From contig NZ_PYGK01000002.1 of the NCBI RefSeq assembly GCF_003014595.1, positions 1 to 64,000 on the forward strand: a stretch of 64,000 nt of DNA. Reading direction: 5' to 3'. This document shows positions 9,288-19,573 of the stretch, piece by piece. Numbering within the stretch: the stretch's first letter is position 1; every line of letters starts with the position of its first letter. Source of the stretch: Chitinophaga ginsengisoli (GTDB taxonomy: Bacteria; Bacteroidota; Bacteroidia; Chitinophagales; Chitinophagaceae). The notes beneath the pieces were generated by a model. That model made no database searches and was not told the origin of the DNA. It was given only the letters and a program-made list of their open reading frames with translations. Position numbers and translations under genes: made by a program.

Positions 9288-12200
9288 TTACTCCTTAATT
9301 AAAGCGCTTCTTGTTTCCTTAATTGTCTTGACGCCCCTTTCAGTTTCCTTCTTTACGCGGGTTAATGTCGCGTCATCATCATATTCAAAGAAAGTGGCGT
9401 AGTTGTTTTCGTCCAGTTCAGCCATCATACGCAGGTTCCTTGCATCATATACAAATGACTTCATATTGGCATTATAAGGATGGATGCGGATATCGTCGTA
9501 AAACACAGTTGTTGATCCTGTTGCAAGCAGCACAACAGAGAACTTCGAGCTTCCCACCGGTATATCGATCACCTGTTCATACCGCTGCCAGCCATCAATA
9601 ATTGCTCCAACGGGTTTAATTTTAACGACTACACTATTTCCATCTCCAGTTGTTACCGCAAGCGCTACCTGGTTGCTTTCATAAGAGTTGCACTGACAGT
9701 CCTGCATTTCTTTCACCCATGCGCTAAACACTGCCTTTCTGCCTGAAAGCAACGCGAAAGAAGGCAGCAGCACTTCACTGTTTGCATTTACGCTTTTGAG
9801 CACAGTGGTTGGAACATTGTTACAGGTGAAAGTTGTTTCATTGAAAGAAGGTGCACCCAATGTTTCAGCAACATCCATAATGGGACTGATCACTCCGACG
9901 GTATCCCCCGGCACTACTCTGATGCTGTACCTGCCTGTATGTCTCTGAGTAGAATCTATTCTGCTCATATAAGGCGTGAAGTCAAAGCGACGGCCAGCGG
10001 GGCAAGCTTCCTGGCAATTTGCATTCGCGAAATAATAATCCTCAAATCCCTCAAAAGTGGCTTCCTGGTAACGGCTATTCTGGACTACTGCAACCGGTAT
10101 TGCATCACCATATCCATATATCCCTGAATTATAACGACCCAGCGGGTCCTTATTCTCCAGTTCAAATCCTTTAGCGTTAAAAATGGTGCTTTCCGCATTC
10201 CACACCCACGCTTCCTGTTTTTGTGCAGACCATTTTCCGTCTTTTACCTGCCAGAAGGCATCAAAATCAGCGAAGGCGCCATCAGTCCTAATATCCGTAG
10301 GCTTGTCAGGATCAGACTCCGCACGTGATCCATAATAGGTATAAGAACGCATCGGCCGCCAGCTACCTAAGAGCCCGTAAATGTATGGGTTGACACTGGT
10401 ATCCGTTACTGCACTGTAGCATACTGCCAGATATGGCGCTGCTCCTATTGTTACGGTGCCTACAATAGAATCCCCACACATATCTGACGTAATCGCCACC
10501 CTGTATTCGCCTGCATTCTCAACTCTGAAGTCAGGGATGAACAGATCACTGCTGGTGCTTTGTGTACTGAAGCCATTAGGTCCCGTCCAGTAAGCACGTC
10601 TGGCCGTGGTAGGAAGATTAATGGTACGAAGATGGGCCGTTTCTCCAATGCAGTACTCCGGCTTATCACTGAATACCACCTGCGCGGTAGCGAAATCTAT
10701 TATTTTTAATGATTGCACCGCCGACGCGCCACAGTCATCCTCCACTTTTATATCATAACTCTGATTAGCGATCAGACTATAATTACCACCTGATGCAACA
10801 GAACTAAAATAGCCGCTGTTATTCACTGCCAGATAGGGTCCTGTTGCACCCTTGCCTGCCTCAGCCAGCTTAAAAGTATAGACGCCGGATTGCGCGGTAC
10901 CTCCATATTTACCAAACGCCCTGATCGTTCCCGAATTATTCGCCTGCCTCGGACATACCCATCCAAGAGAATTCTCAACGTCCACAGCCAGCGGCTGGTT
11001 CACATAATGCACATCCTTCGCGTTTGACCCATAATCAACAGCCGCACCATCATAAGCCGATACAGCAACACGGTAAGAACCCGGAATGGATAATAGCAGG
11101 CTATCTCCTGCCGGTATAATAGAATTGCCGGATCCCGCAGGGCCACTTATGATCTGATAATAAGTCGGCAGGTCCTGTCCTTTATAATAAGCATGTCCTG
11201 TCGGTTTAACTGACAGTCCCATACATGTCTGCATACTTGTATAGCTCCATGAATACCTGAATACATCATCTTCTTCTATCGTGATGGGAATCTCGTATAC
11301 ACCACAATTATCTGTTACTCTTATCAGATAACTTCCCACGCCAAACGTTTCCAGTTCACCATTTTTTAAAGGATATGCTATATTATTGTTATTATAATCT
11401 ACTACGTAAGTGAAGGCTTTGTCCGCAGGACTGATTACCTCAATCCTGGTACCAACTGAAAAAAGCGATGTTTTATGCACTGCTATTAATGCAATACCTT
11501 CATTTCCAAGGCTTGCACCAGGCCCTTCTTCCGCAGTAAGAAAATAAGGCGATTCACCAGCCGGCGGCTTCGCCGAAAAGTAATACTGGGAAGCAAGTTT
11601 CCCGTCCGCGCCTGTAATTGTCATTTCATAGTCACCAAACGAAAGGTGATTGATCGTATCTGTTACGGTTGCGTCCTTATTGAAACCTATCGTACCATAG
11701 CGGTATGAACCTGTAGTGCTATTCTTCAGACTAACGGAAAGAGGATAACAAACCATTTGTGCACCATAAAGGGTATAACTGAGATTAAAATCAGTACCGC
11801 AATTATTTTCAACTGCGGCGCTTATCCAGGACGACGGCAAGGATACTGTAACCGATAATATTTCATTGCAGGGTGATTTGAAATTAATCTGTAATGGCGC
11901 CCCACGGTAATCACTGATGCTGGTACCTGCAGGCAGTGTAAGATACCCCGGCGCCGATGTCAATGGCACATATGCTGTCGAAACCCCTGCTAACGTGCAG
12001 CTTACTTTTAATGGTGCGCTCTCAGAGAAGTATTTGTAGAGGTCAGGTGAATAAAAACCAATAGCACTTATCCATAGTTGCTGACAGTCCAGAGGCACAG
12101 GTTCAACGTTAAAACCAACATCTGTTGCGGCTATAGATGTAATCGCATTTACGGTCAGTGTTTGTGTCGGTGCGGTAGATGTACAGGCATCAGACACGGA

Positions 12201-12773
12201 CAAGGTATATGAGCCAGCGTTCAGGCTATCGAGCAGCAAAGTTGAAGCCGATGTCACAAACGTTGTGCGGCCGGCATATTCTGAAGGCTTCCCCGTTATT
12301 GTAACAGTATAAGGCGCATTTCCACCGGCGAACGTGATGCTTCCCTGCCCTGTATTACATGAGGCAAATGCCATTCTTTCTTCCTTCAATAACACATTCA
12401 TCGGTACATAGGTATTTGAAACAGTAACATTAGTGCTGGCCGATACTGACACGTTATTGCATACGGCCTGTACCACCACCCTATACTGACCGCCGGGCAC
12501 ATTTTCAAATACCGGCAGTTCACTCTGCGGCACAGCATATCCTCCTGACACCACCGGCTCAAGGCTGTATAGTATATTCCTCAGCGAAGAAGCCCCGCTA
12601 CCTGTTAATGTCACTGTTATCTTACCGTTTGCCGCACACGTAGACGTTTGAGCCGCCGCGCTTACAGCCCAGGGACTGCATTGTGCATGCACACTACCAT
12701 TACGCAATAACAAAAAACAGCCTATCATCCAACACAAGATGATCTTCCATGTATACCGATCTTTAAATATCAT
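9288..12773 (-). CDS. Large secreted protein with SprB/PKD-like repeats and an RHS-like C-terminus
   Basis: 1161 aa with an N-terminal signal peptide (ending near VHAQ). The first half carries repeats such as GGNAPYTVTITG and LNAGSYTLSVSDAC, which resemble SprB/PKD-type Ig-like modules of Bacteroidota surface adhesins. A further Ig-like module with GPNGFSTQSTSSDL and ENAGEYRVAITSDMCGD lies near residues 725-770. Around 970-1100 is a jelly-roll-like region (SGRKAVFSAWVKEMQDC, FYDDIRIHPYNA). The last 50 residues (YDARNLRMMAELDENNYA, FFEYDDDATLTRVKKETERG) look like the RHS/YD lead-in seen in Bacteroidota RHS proteins, yet the protein stops there. It may therefore be a split part of a larger RHS complex. 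Exact function is unknown. Confidence 0.75.
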   Translation of the reverse strand: MIFKDRYTWKIILCWMIGCFLLLRNGSVHAQCSPWAVSAAAQTSTCAANGKITVTLTGSGASSLRNILYSLEPVVSGGYAVPQSELPVFENVPGGQYRVVVQAVCNNVSVSASTNVTVSNTYVPMNVLLKEERMAFASCNTGQGSITFAGGNAPYTVTITGKPSEYAGRTTFVTSASTLLLDSLNAGSYTLSVSDACTSTAPTQTLTVNAITSIAATDVGFNVEPVPLDCQQLWISAIGFYSPDLYKYFSESAPLKVSCTLAGVSTAYVPLTSAPGYLTLPAGTSISDYRGAPLQINFKSPCNEILSVTVSLPSSWISAAVENNCGTDFNLSYTLYGAQMVCYPLSVSLKNSTTGSYRYGTIGFNKDATVTDTINHLSFGDYEMTITGADGKLASQYYFSAKPPAGESPYFLTAEEGPGASLGNEGIALIAVHKTSLFSVGTRIEVISPADKAFTYVVDYNNNNIAYPLKNGELETFGVGSYLIRVTDNCGVYEIPITIEEDDVFRYSWSYTSMQTCMGLSVKPTGHAYYKGQDLPTYYQIISGPAGSGNSIIPAGDSLLLSIPGSYRVAVSAYDGAAVDYGSNAKDVHYVNQPLAVDVENSLGWVCPRQANNSGTIRAFGKYGGTAQSGVYTFKLAEAGKGATGPYLAVNNSGYFSSVASGGNYSLIANQSYDIKVEDDCGASAVQSLKIIDFATAQVVFSDKPEYCIGETAHLRTINLPTTARRAYWTGPNGFSTQSTSSDLFIPDFRVENAGEYRVAITSDMCGDSIVGTVTIGAAPYLAVCYSAVTDTSVNPYIYGLLGSWRPMRSYTYYGSRAESDPDKPTDIRTDGAFADFDAFWQVKDGKWSAQKQEAWVWNAESTIFNAKGFELENKDPLGRYNSGIYGYGDAIPVAVVQNSRYQEATFEGFEDYYFANANCQEACPAGRRFDFTPYMSRIDSTQRHTGRYSIRVVPGDTVGVISPIMDVAETLGAPSFNETTFTCNNVPTTVLKSVNANSEVLLPSFALLSGRKAVFSAWVKEMQDCQCNSYESNQVALAVTTGDGNSVVVKIKPVGAIIDGWQRYEQVIDIPVGSSKFSVVLLATGSTTVFYDDIRIHPYNANMKSFVYDARNLRMMAELDENNYATFFEYDDDATLTRVKKETERGVKTIKETRSALIKE

Positions 12774-12827
12774 CGAATCTCAGGTAATATATTATTCAAT
12801 AGTTCCGGCACCAATTGTTCAGGTGCA

Positions 12828-13304
12828 TTAATTCCTTTTGTACTGGCATTGATATACGACCTTTACAGCCTCGCCTCTGCCAGTGTCCTGGTAATACACC
12901 GAGGGCAGCGTCAATGTCAGTACTCCCGGAGCAAGTACATACTGATAGGTCTTCATAATTGCGGGAATCCGGGAATTTATCACCTGTTTAACCCTAAGCA
13001 ACCCGCCCCTGATCAAATCGTAACCACCAGCAATGGCTTCCCTTCCTCCCAGAAAGCAGGAATCTTCAGTAAAGCGTATATGTTGGGGAATGCCCATTTT
13101 TAACTGGCCATCTTCCACCCTCGGGTCCGTCGACCTTTTCTCCAGTAATATTCCGTCCTGCTGCGAATACATTTCTGCCTGTACACCGAAGATGTTCCAC
13201 TCCCCAAGTATTGCAATAGAATCAGATGCCTCCTGCTGGCCATGTGTTACATTCACAAAACCAGTGAACATTATCAGCAATACCAATAATCTTTTCATCA
13301 ACAT
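12828..13304 (-). CDS. Small secreted protein of unknown function, possibly lipocalin-like
   Basis: 158 aa with a clear signal peptide (MLMKRLLVLLIMFTGFVNVT, then GQ). The mature part begins with ILGEWNIFG, which resembles the GxW motif at the start of lipocalin-like barrels, and is predicted to be mostly beta strand. I do not recognise the family, and the lipocalin idea rests on that short motif only. It sits 24 bp after the 1898-aa gene and 54 bp before the 1161-aa gene on the same strand, so it is part of the RHS operon. A role as a small partner or periplasmic factor for the large proteins is possible. Start could also be the Met two codons later. Confidence 0.6.
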   Translation of the reverse strand: MLMKRLLVLLIMFTGFVNVTHGQQEASDSIAILGEWNIFGVQAEMYSQQDGILLEKRSTDPRVEDGQLKMGIPQHIRFTEDSCFLGGREAIAGGYDLIRGGLLRVKQVINSRIPAIMKTYQYVLAPGVLTLTLPSVYYQDTGRGEAVKVVYQCQYKRN

Positions 13305-13328
13305 ATTATTTATTTCAGTCTGCGTTTT

Positions 13329-16300
13329 TTAGTATGCACAGATTATCTTCTGCTTTTTCCTATCCGGTACCTGCCAGCTCTGTTTATATTCAACGGCACT
13401 GGCTTTTATAATTTTCTTGTTCTTGTTGATATTCAGGGAATATTTCCCATTAACAAAGTCAAGCGGCGTTTTCATCATAATGACTGTTCCTACATCTGTA
13501 TTTATGTTCCTCCGGCCGGAACGAAGTACTTTCAAACTCACATCATTGCCAGTGTAGGGCGTTCCATTTTCATCCAGGAAATAAATATTTTTAGTTCCAC
13601 CATTCAGCGTGTTGATGTCAACCGCCCATATTTTAGTCGCGTTACCAAACGTTGCAACAAGTGGAGCGCAGTCATCATCATTCACTTTATTCTTCCCATA
13701 AATGAGGATCTCATCACCGGCGAAAAAACAATCATTGATTGTCTGCAAGGTCGCACCTCCGATAATCTTTCCGTCTCTGATGTCTACGTGTTCCAGTGTT
13801 GCATTGACATTCTTGTATGCGCCTGCCATACCTTCGTACATCCATGCCGCGGGATAATTAAACTGGAATATCGAATCTCCGAATTCATTCTGTGTCGCAG
13901 TCAGGAGCACGTCCCCGGTCTCGCCGTTATACAGCAGATTGCTGGTAACAACCTTACTGCCTTTATCCATTGCCTCGACCTTCTCCATAATACCATGCCT
14001 GTTGATCACCTTCATCGCTGCCGCAGACCGGAACATGTTATGTTCACTCTGTGGAATAGCCATGACCGATGGGATACCAGCAATGAACGGACCGTAGAAA
14101 GAAATATCAACGTTGCCCTGCACAGCAACACTAAGTGTCTTCATCTCCGTCTGCCGCATATCCATCATTAGCTCTACATCCTTACCAATAGTAAGATCTG
14201 TACTGATATTGCCTTTGGCATCTATTGCCAGAACGGTGTTATTCAACTTCTTAATATCCAAAGAGTCGTTGTCAACGTGATAATAATAGCGGGTATAAGA
14301 ACCTGGCTGTCCGGCCGAATCTGTTGCCGCATAAATGTTTTCTGCTTTTGGCTTCCCATGCATATCGTTCAGCTCCACTTTAAAACCCTGACTCATTACA
14401 AGATGATGTTGGGCATCTATTTTCAGTAGATTCCTCAAACCCGGTTTAAACGTCTTCTTGGTATCCGGGTTCAATAACGAATAGTCTGAAAAAGTTGGAA
14501 AATCATATGCCGTATAAAACAGGTTCTCCTTATATCCTGTCACTGACTTTATTTTGGAACTACTATTATGAATAGACCTTGAAATTACAGCACTATAGCC
14601 AACCGCCGGGCCGGGGTAAAACGACTCGCACATGGGCGTCTCTACATATCCCATATTGGTCGGCGCCCATAGGGCTGCGCGCTGACCATATTCGATAGGT
14701 ACACGCAGGGAATTCTCCTCTCCACCCAGTACCGGCTCATAGGTAGCTACTCCGCTGCTGATCTTTCTGTCCTTTCCATCTATATTCCTGATAGTGGTAT
14801 ACTCATATTCAGTACCGTATCTGGATTCCTTACGGCCAGTCATCGCGTTCCAGTTATCATATATAACGATGCGCTTCACACGGTGCCCGCCTCCATACTT
14901 CTTATAATCAGGTACATTCAGCCGTACCCACGAACGGTTAAGATCGAGGTCTCTTACCCATCCTTTGTTTCTTACCATATTATCAAATGACGTTACTGCA
15001 TTGATCACATTACCAGCCATGGAAGTCAGCAGTCTGACGCCGTCTGCTAAATCCAGATTGTCACCTACATCAGATCCGGGATATGCCTTTGATGGCAGGT
15101 TAAGCCGAAGGAACTGTGCCGCAGTTTTGGCCACCGTAGTGAAGTCTCCGCCGTCTTCCCCTTTCTTATTAACAGTTTTAATCTTAAACCAGATCGTGTA
15201 ACCTTTATTCAGGAAGCCGTATTCTCCTGGCACCAGATCAGCATAAGCAGGTACAAACTCGTACCCTTTCCCCCATTTGTCAGAAGGCATTTTCACACTT
15301 ACTCTGAAAGCCATGTTGTTATCAAGGCCAGACAAATATTTGCGGTATACCTCTTCGTTTGAGCTTACTGCTTCGGGAACATTTACCACCACATAAGGAT
15401 AATCCCCTTCTGCACCATATAACTGCGGCTTTACACTGCTCATATCTACAGGCGCCTGTGGCGAAAAGCCCGCTATATTGAACATTCTGGCTACCCGTTT
15501 ATGCTGCACAAATCCATAATCATCACTTTCATAAGTGACTTTCATCCGTCCTCCGGAGGGAAGTATGATCGAATCCAAAGCCCAGGCAGCGGCATTCTGA
15601 GCTGCTTTGACGCTGTCCTGGACAGCATAAGGCCGATCAGCATTAGTGATCTTATTATTATCGGTATAACCCGGATTATCTGTAACGCTTTTGTAATTGC
15701 CCCAGCGGTCGAATGATTTATGATCATAGTCGGGGTTCTTTCCGGTATAATGGAATACATAGGCATTCTTACGACCTTTTTTGTTTCCATTGTAAGTAAA
15801 CCAGATGCGTTTCAGTGTCAGTTTTCCGGTCGAATCTGCCGTAGTCACATCTCCACCCATACTGCTATAACCTTTGCACAACTCATATGTATATTCGAAA
15901 TGCACCGTTTTAACCGGGGTCGCGGCTGTATTATATTTCATAAAATCAGCCTTAGTATACAGGTTGATCTCCTCCAGCCTTTTGGACAATTTACTATTGA
16001 CGATCTTTTGCCCATTCTCCTCAATAGGCTGCTGATCCTTTCTGTCGCCCAGCACAAAAGTGGCAATCATATTTTTTGACTCAATAGCATTCAGGTACCA
16101 TAGTTCTTTCTCACCATATACATAACTCCCTTTGTCATCCCTATCATCCGTTTTCAGGGATTCATTATAGGTCGCACCTTCAGAATATGGGGTACGCCAT
16201 TTATAGAGATTATCGATACCGGCTGTACGGGTGTAATTGAATTTTACCGCATTACCCGGATCATCATCAGAAATACCGTTGCCTGTCAGGTCCACATAAT

Positions 16301-19025
16301 CCGGTGAAACCACTCCCGTTAACAGGAATGAATGCGGATATGCCGGTATTTCTTCACTCGTGAAATACCAGTCAACACCATTCCTGTTCTCAGTTGTGTT
16401 GTCCGTTCCATGTGTATAATCGACCATGCCTTCGATAGGATCACCATTATTGTGGTTTACCGCAAAGGTTACCTCCTTCTGCCGGATATTATACACCGGC
16501 AAGCCGTATATATTCTTTTTTCCATCGGGACTAAGCACTTCTATTTGTGAAATATGATTTTCCTTCCGTAAACTTGTTACTCTCTTTTCGCGGATCAGCG
16601 TATCAGGTATAGCCACGAATGATTCATGTACCGCAGAGGGTGTAAACAGATCCTTCCCTTTTATTGTATCTTTTCCGTTATGAATATATAGCTGTACATA
16701 CGCATAACTTTCATAGTTAACATATTCCACCCGGAGATCATAAAAAACACCCGCCTCCAGGTTAACCGAGTCCTGGCTAAAGCCGTAGTGGTTCCATTTA
16801 TCTATAAATATCTTGTCGTTAATAAATACCCTGATACCATCGTCAGCGACACTCTCTATTTTATATTTTCCAGACGTCGGCGCCTTTATCCGTCCAGTCC
16901 ACTTTACGCTGAATGGTTTACCACCTTTTTCTCCATTGGGCGCCCCTGTCAGATCATTATATTTAAATGCGTTTATATCCGGAAAATAAATATTGGTATC
17001 GATCCTTTCATAGACCTTGACTTTTGTCTTCCAATCTGATCCACGGTAATATTCACCACGAAGACCGGAAGTATCCTGGTCATGCTCTCCACCATTATTC
17101 GAAACAACTGCACAGTCACTCTGCTGTATGTACCTGTTTAAAAGATGATTTTCTATATACGTCGATTGCCCTGCCAGACTGGCCTCTTTTGCCGTCAGAT
17201 AGGTAATTACCTGTGTGCGCTTGTCACGTTCATTCTTCACTACGGATTGGTTAGTCAATTGAACATCGCCCCGTTGTATTCCGCCCGCGTAACGTGTAAG
17301 CGCATTTGTGGTTCTGATATCGGGCCCTGAACCCAGTAATTTCGGAAAAACGACGTCATCACCACCTACGGCGTTGTAAAAAGCGGCTGTATTGACGGTC
17401 ATTTCTCCAGGGTTACGGAAGTAAGCCGGCTCAAACAATGCATTCTGCTTTTTGAAACCAACCATCTGTGCCAGACGATTTGACTTCGCCAACCATTGGC
17501 CGGCTTCAGTATAAGAACGTGTATATGTGATGTCCATACCGGCATGCACCAGGTTACCGAAACCAACGTCCACGCCAACACTGGCCGATCTGTCTTTTGT
17601 CTTTATTTTATGATCATAAATATATCCGATATCACTTCTGTAGCCACGGAAGCTTCCCCCTACCCCTTCACCTGAAATAGTAAAGATGTCATAGGTATAA
17701 CTGGGCACTCCAATATTCGGCAATGTTGGCTTCTCGCGGTAAACAATATCTTTCTCCCTGTTGAAATCAAGAACGGCTAAGGGATTAGCTTCTGCGTTCT
17801 GATAATTGAGATAACCATATGCCGGCAAACTCAGTCGCTGGTCTTCTTTTTCAATGGACTGTTTAGTTACATATCCACTTAAGAAAAAACTCGGATGTAC
17901 CACCGAAGCCTCCCAACCAGCTTTCAGTGTAATGGTCGTCATTGAGTTGGTGTAGGGTATAGACATCGATGGATTGTATGCTGGATATGCGAAGGAAATA
18001 CTGCTTGATAAAAGCCCTCCATAACTATTGCGGGAAAACTGCAAAGGACCTGCTGTCATATTAGGGATTCTTGCATGAAGAGCGTCTTTCCGCATCTTCG
18101 TAAGTCCGGCACTATACTGTATCGATTTCATGCCCTCCCTTGTGTTATAAGCAGAACTAATTGACAAAGTTCCAGCAAGTCCACCTTTTACGTCTGCATC
18201 TTTTTGTGCCAGGTTCGCTGAAATACTTGGAGAGATGCTCAATCCTTCCTGGGAATTACTATTAAAACCTAGTCCTCCAGCAGCGCCATACGCCCCACTT
18301 TTTCCTGTGCGTAGTCCCACACCCATACCAATTTCCGTTCCCCATCCGCGATACGTATTATGAAAAACACCCAGACTACCTGTAAGTGTTACGCTTGTCG
18401 ACACTGCTTTCTTAGCCGCCTCCTGATCCACTCCTACAATCTCCAGATTTAAACCGGCATTGGCTCCGATTGTCTTGTTTTCTTTGATACTCTGTGTCTT
18501 TGTAATGGAGTCTGTACCGTTAAAGTCATCAGGTATACCCCGTACGTTACGTGTAATGGTACCCGGATTAAGGTTCCAGCCCAGGCCAGTCCAGCTTGCC
18601 TCCTGATCCATTGTGACTCCGCTGTTATAACCAATTGCGATCGGGTAGCCGCCTACATCCATTAAGGGAATAGAATAAGAGAAATCCCCTGTAAACAGAT
18701 CCACCATATTATCACTGTTCACGGAATGGAACTCCTGCGTTTCGGGCTGGGTAGGACCGCCTTCAGCTTTTTCAGGCGCAGGAACGCGAAGACTGGCGTC
18801 TGCCGTCTTTACGATATCCGGCCCGGCACCAGGCTGGCGCCTGTCAACAAATCTGTTGCCAACCATTGCGGCAAGCTTTGTATAGCCAAAGCCAAATCTA
18901 TTATAATACGGTGTTGTAACGGATGCACCTGATACAAATGGAGGTATTACCATTTCTAAATACAGCAGCACCAGCAAGGTACGGGCAATCGTTTTCTTTC
19001 TCTTTGCAGCAAGAGCCAAAATCAT
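13329..19025 (-). CDS. 1898-aa secreted SpvB/RHS-like protein with PA14 domain
   Basis: Begins with a basic stretch and a hydrophobic segment (TLLVLLYLEMVIPPFVSGA), probably a signal sequence. Residues about 105-165 (DLFTGDFSYSIPLMDVGGYP, DQEASWTGLGWNLNPG) are the lead-in typical of Bacteroidota RHS/SpvB-like giants. A PA14 carbohydrate-binding domain lies at about 650-785 (GLRGEYYRGSDW, ESVADDGIRVFINDK). The second half is beta-rich and contains RHS-like strand patterns, but no RHS core or toxin-like end is visible. It is the first large gene of the leftward operon. PA14 domains bind glycans in adhesins, glycosidases and toxins, so this protein may be the surface-binding or shell component. 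SpvB-like and RHS proteins build hollow cocoons in Tc toxins; whether these assemble likewise is inference. Confidence 0.8.
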   Translation of the reverse strand: MILALAAKRKKTIARTLLVLLYLEMVIPPFVSGASVTTPYYNRFGFGYTKLAAMVGNRFVDRRQPGAGPDIVKTADASLRVPAPEKAEGGPTQPETQEFHSVNSDNMVDLFTGDFSYSIPLMDVGGYPIAIGYNSGVTMDQEASWTGLGWNLNPGTITRNVRGIPDDFNGTDSITKTQSIKENKTIGANAGLNLEIVGVDQEAAKKAVSTSVTLTGSLGVFHNTYRGWGTEIGMGVGLRTGKSGAYGAAGGLGFNSNSQEGLSISPSISANLAQKDADVKGGLAGTLSISSAYNTREGMKSIQYSAGLTKMRKDALHARIPNMTAGPLQFSRNSYGGLLSSSISFAYPAYNPSMSIPYTNSMTTITLKAGWEASVVHPSFFLSGYVTKQSIEKEDQRLSLPAYGYLNYQNAEANPLAVLDFNREKDIVYREKPTLPNIGVPSYTYDIFTISGEGVGGSFRGYRSDIGYIYDHKIKTKDRSASVGVDVGFGNLVHAGMDITYTRSYTEAGQWLAKSNRLAQMVGFKKQNALFEPAYFRNPGEMTVNTAAFYNAVGGDDVVFPKLLGSGPDIRTTNALTRYAGGIQRGDVQLTNQSVVKNERDKRTQVITYLTAKEASLAGQSTYIENHLLNRYIQQSDCAVVSNNGGEHDQDTSGLRGEYYRGSDWKTKVKVYERIDTNIYFPDINAFKYNDLTGAPNGEKGGKPFSVKWTGRIKAPTSGKYKIESVADDGIRVFINDKIFIDKWNHYGFSQDSVNLEAGVFYDLRVEYVNYESYAYVQLYIHNGKDTIKGKDLFTPSAVHESFVAIPDTLIREKRVTSLRKENHISQIEVLSPDGKKNIYGLPVYNIRQKEVTFAVNHNNGDPIEGMVDYTHGTDNTTENRNGVDWYFTSEEIPAYPHSFLLTGVVSPDYVDLTGNGISDDDPGNAVKFNYTRTAGIDNLYKWRTPYSEGATYNESLKTDDRDDKGSYVYGEKELWYLNAIESKNMIATFVLGDRKDQQPIEENGQKIVNSKLSKRLEEINLYTKADFMKYNTAATPVKTVHFEYTYELCKGYSSMGGDVTTADSTGKLTLKRIWFTYNGNKKGRKNAYVFHYTGKNPDYDHKSFDRWGNYKSVTDNPGYTDNNKITNADRPYAVQDSVKAAQNAAAWALDSIILPSGGRMKVTYESDDYGFVQHKRVARMFNIAGFSPQAPVDMSSVKPQLYGAEGDYPYVVVNVPEAVSSNEEVYRKYLSGLDNNMAFRVSVKMPSDKWGKGYEFVPAYADLVPGEYGFLNKGYTIWFKIKTVNKKGEDGGDFTTVAKTAAQFLRLNLPSKAYPGSDVGDNLDLADGVRLLTSMAGNVINAVTSFDNMVRNKGWVRDLDLNRSWVRLNVPDYKKYGGGHRVKRIVIYDNWNAMTGRKESRYGTEYEYTTIRNIDGKDRKISSGVATYEPVLGGEENSLRVPIEYGQRAALWAPTNMGYVETPMCESFYPGPAVGYSAVISRSIHNSSSKIKSVTGYKENLFYTAYDFPTFSDYSLLNPDTKKTFKPGLRNLLKIDAQHHLVMSQGFKVELNDMHGKPKAENIYAATDSAGQPGSYTRYYYHVDNDSLDIKKLNNTVLAIDAKGNISTDLTIGKDVELMMDMRQTEMKTLSVAVQGNVDISFYGPFIAGIPSVMAIPQSEHNMFRSAAAMKVINRHGIMEKVEAMDKGSKVVTSNLLYNGETGDVLLTATQNEFGDSIFQFNYPAAWMYEGMAGAYKNVNATLEHVDIRDGKIIGGATLQTINDCFFAGDEILIYGKNKVNDDDCAPLVATFGNATKIWAVDINTLNGGTKNIYFLDENGTPYTGNDVSLKVLRSGRRNINTDVGTVIMMKTPLDFVNGKYSLNINKNKKIIKASAVEYKQSWQVPDRKKQKIICAY

Positions 19026-19573
19026 CGTCGATCTTATTTATAAGTATAGCACCGGTGGTCCGGTTTTTATCTCGTATATGTAAACTTCATCTGGAAATAT
19101 TCGTTGCATGAATTTCTTACACGCATGAGGTAAGTGCTAACATCCCGGAGGCGACTGACTATAGAACGCAACCGTCAAAACCAATAGGAACAAGAAAAGG
19201 GATACAAAATATTTCATGGTATATAGCATCAAATTCTACCTGGCCGCTATCTCAGACCAAAGGTGCTTAAAATCGTCACAATAAATTATCTATCGGGCCA
19301 GGCAAACAATACAAACATATCCGAACAAAGCAATTCACTTATAAGGTATAGCTTTTAAGACGCGGTAAAGTCGAGATGAGAATTCCATTACTCAAATTTT
19401 CACACTTAATGACGTATCAATTGCCCCGTTATCAGGGCACAATAATAGATATTTTTTTTCACATTCGATATTATGCTTATGCTTTTTTTTACAGGTGCGT
19501 TTACTATACATGCTCTTGCACTGACGAAAATTCACAAAGTGACCAGCATGTCTCCCTTAAGTGGATGATCCTA
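19026..19573. other. Intergenic leader of the RHS operon
   Basis: 548 bp between the RHS operon and the DNA glycosylase gene. Apart from the 26-codon frame on the minus strand I see no gene. A minus-strand TATGTTTG at 19312-19319 fits the Bacteroidota -7 consensus TAnnTTTG, but no TTG is found at the usual 19-21 bp upstream, so the promoter is not settled. The stretch at 19380-19500 is AT-rich. Confidence 0.4.
19137..19217 (-). CDS. Possible 26-residue hydrophobic peptide at the head of the RHS operon
   Basis: On the minus strand an ATG at 19217 opens a 26-codon frame reading MKYFVSLFLFLLVLTVAF followed by YSQSPPGC and TAG. It has a charged start and a 15-residue hydrophobic core, then a short polar end with a final Cys. 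It could be a tiny membrane peptide, a leader peptide, or a signal-peptide remnant of a decayed gene. It lies 111 bp upstream of the 1898-aa gene on the same strand. Such a good signal-like sequence right after an ATG is suggestive, but 26 codons is too short to be sure it is translated. Confidence 0.35.
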   Translation of the reverse strand: MKYFVSLFLFLLVLTVAFYSQSPPGC

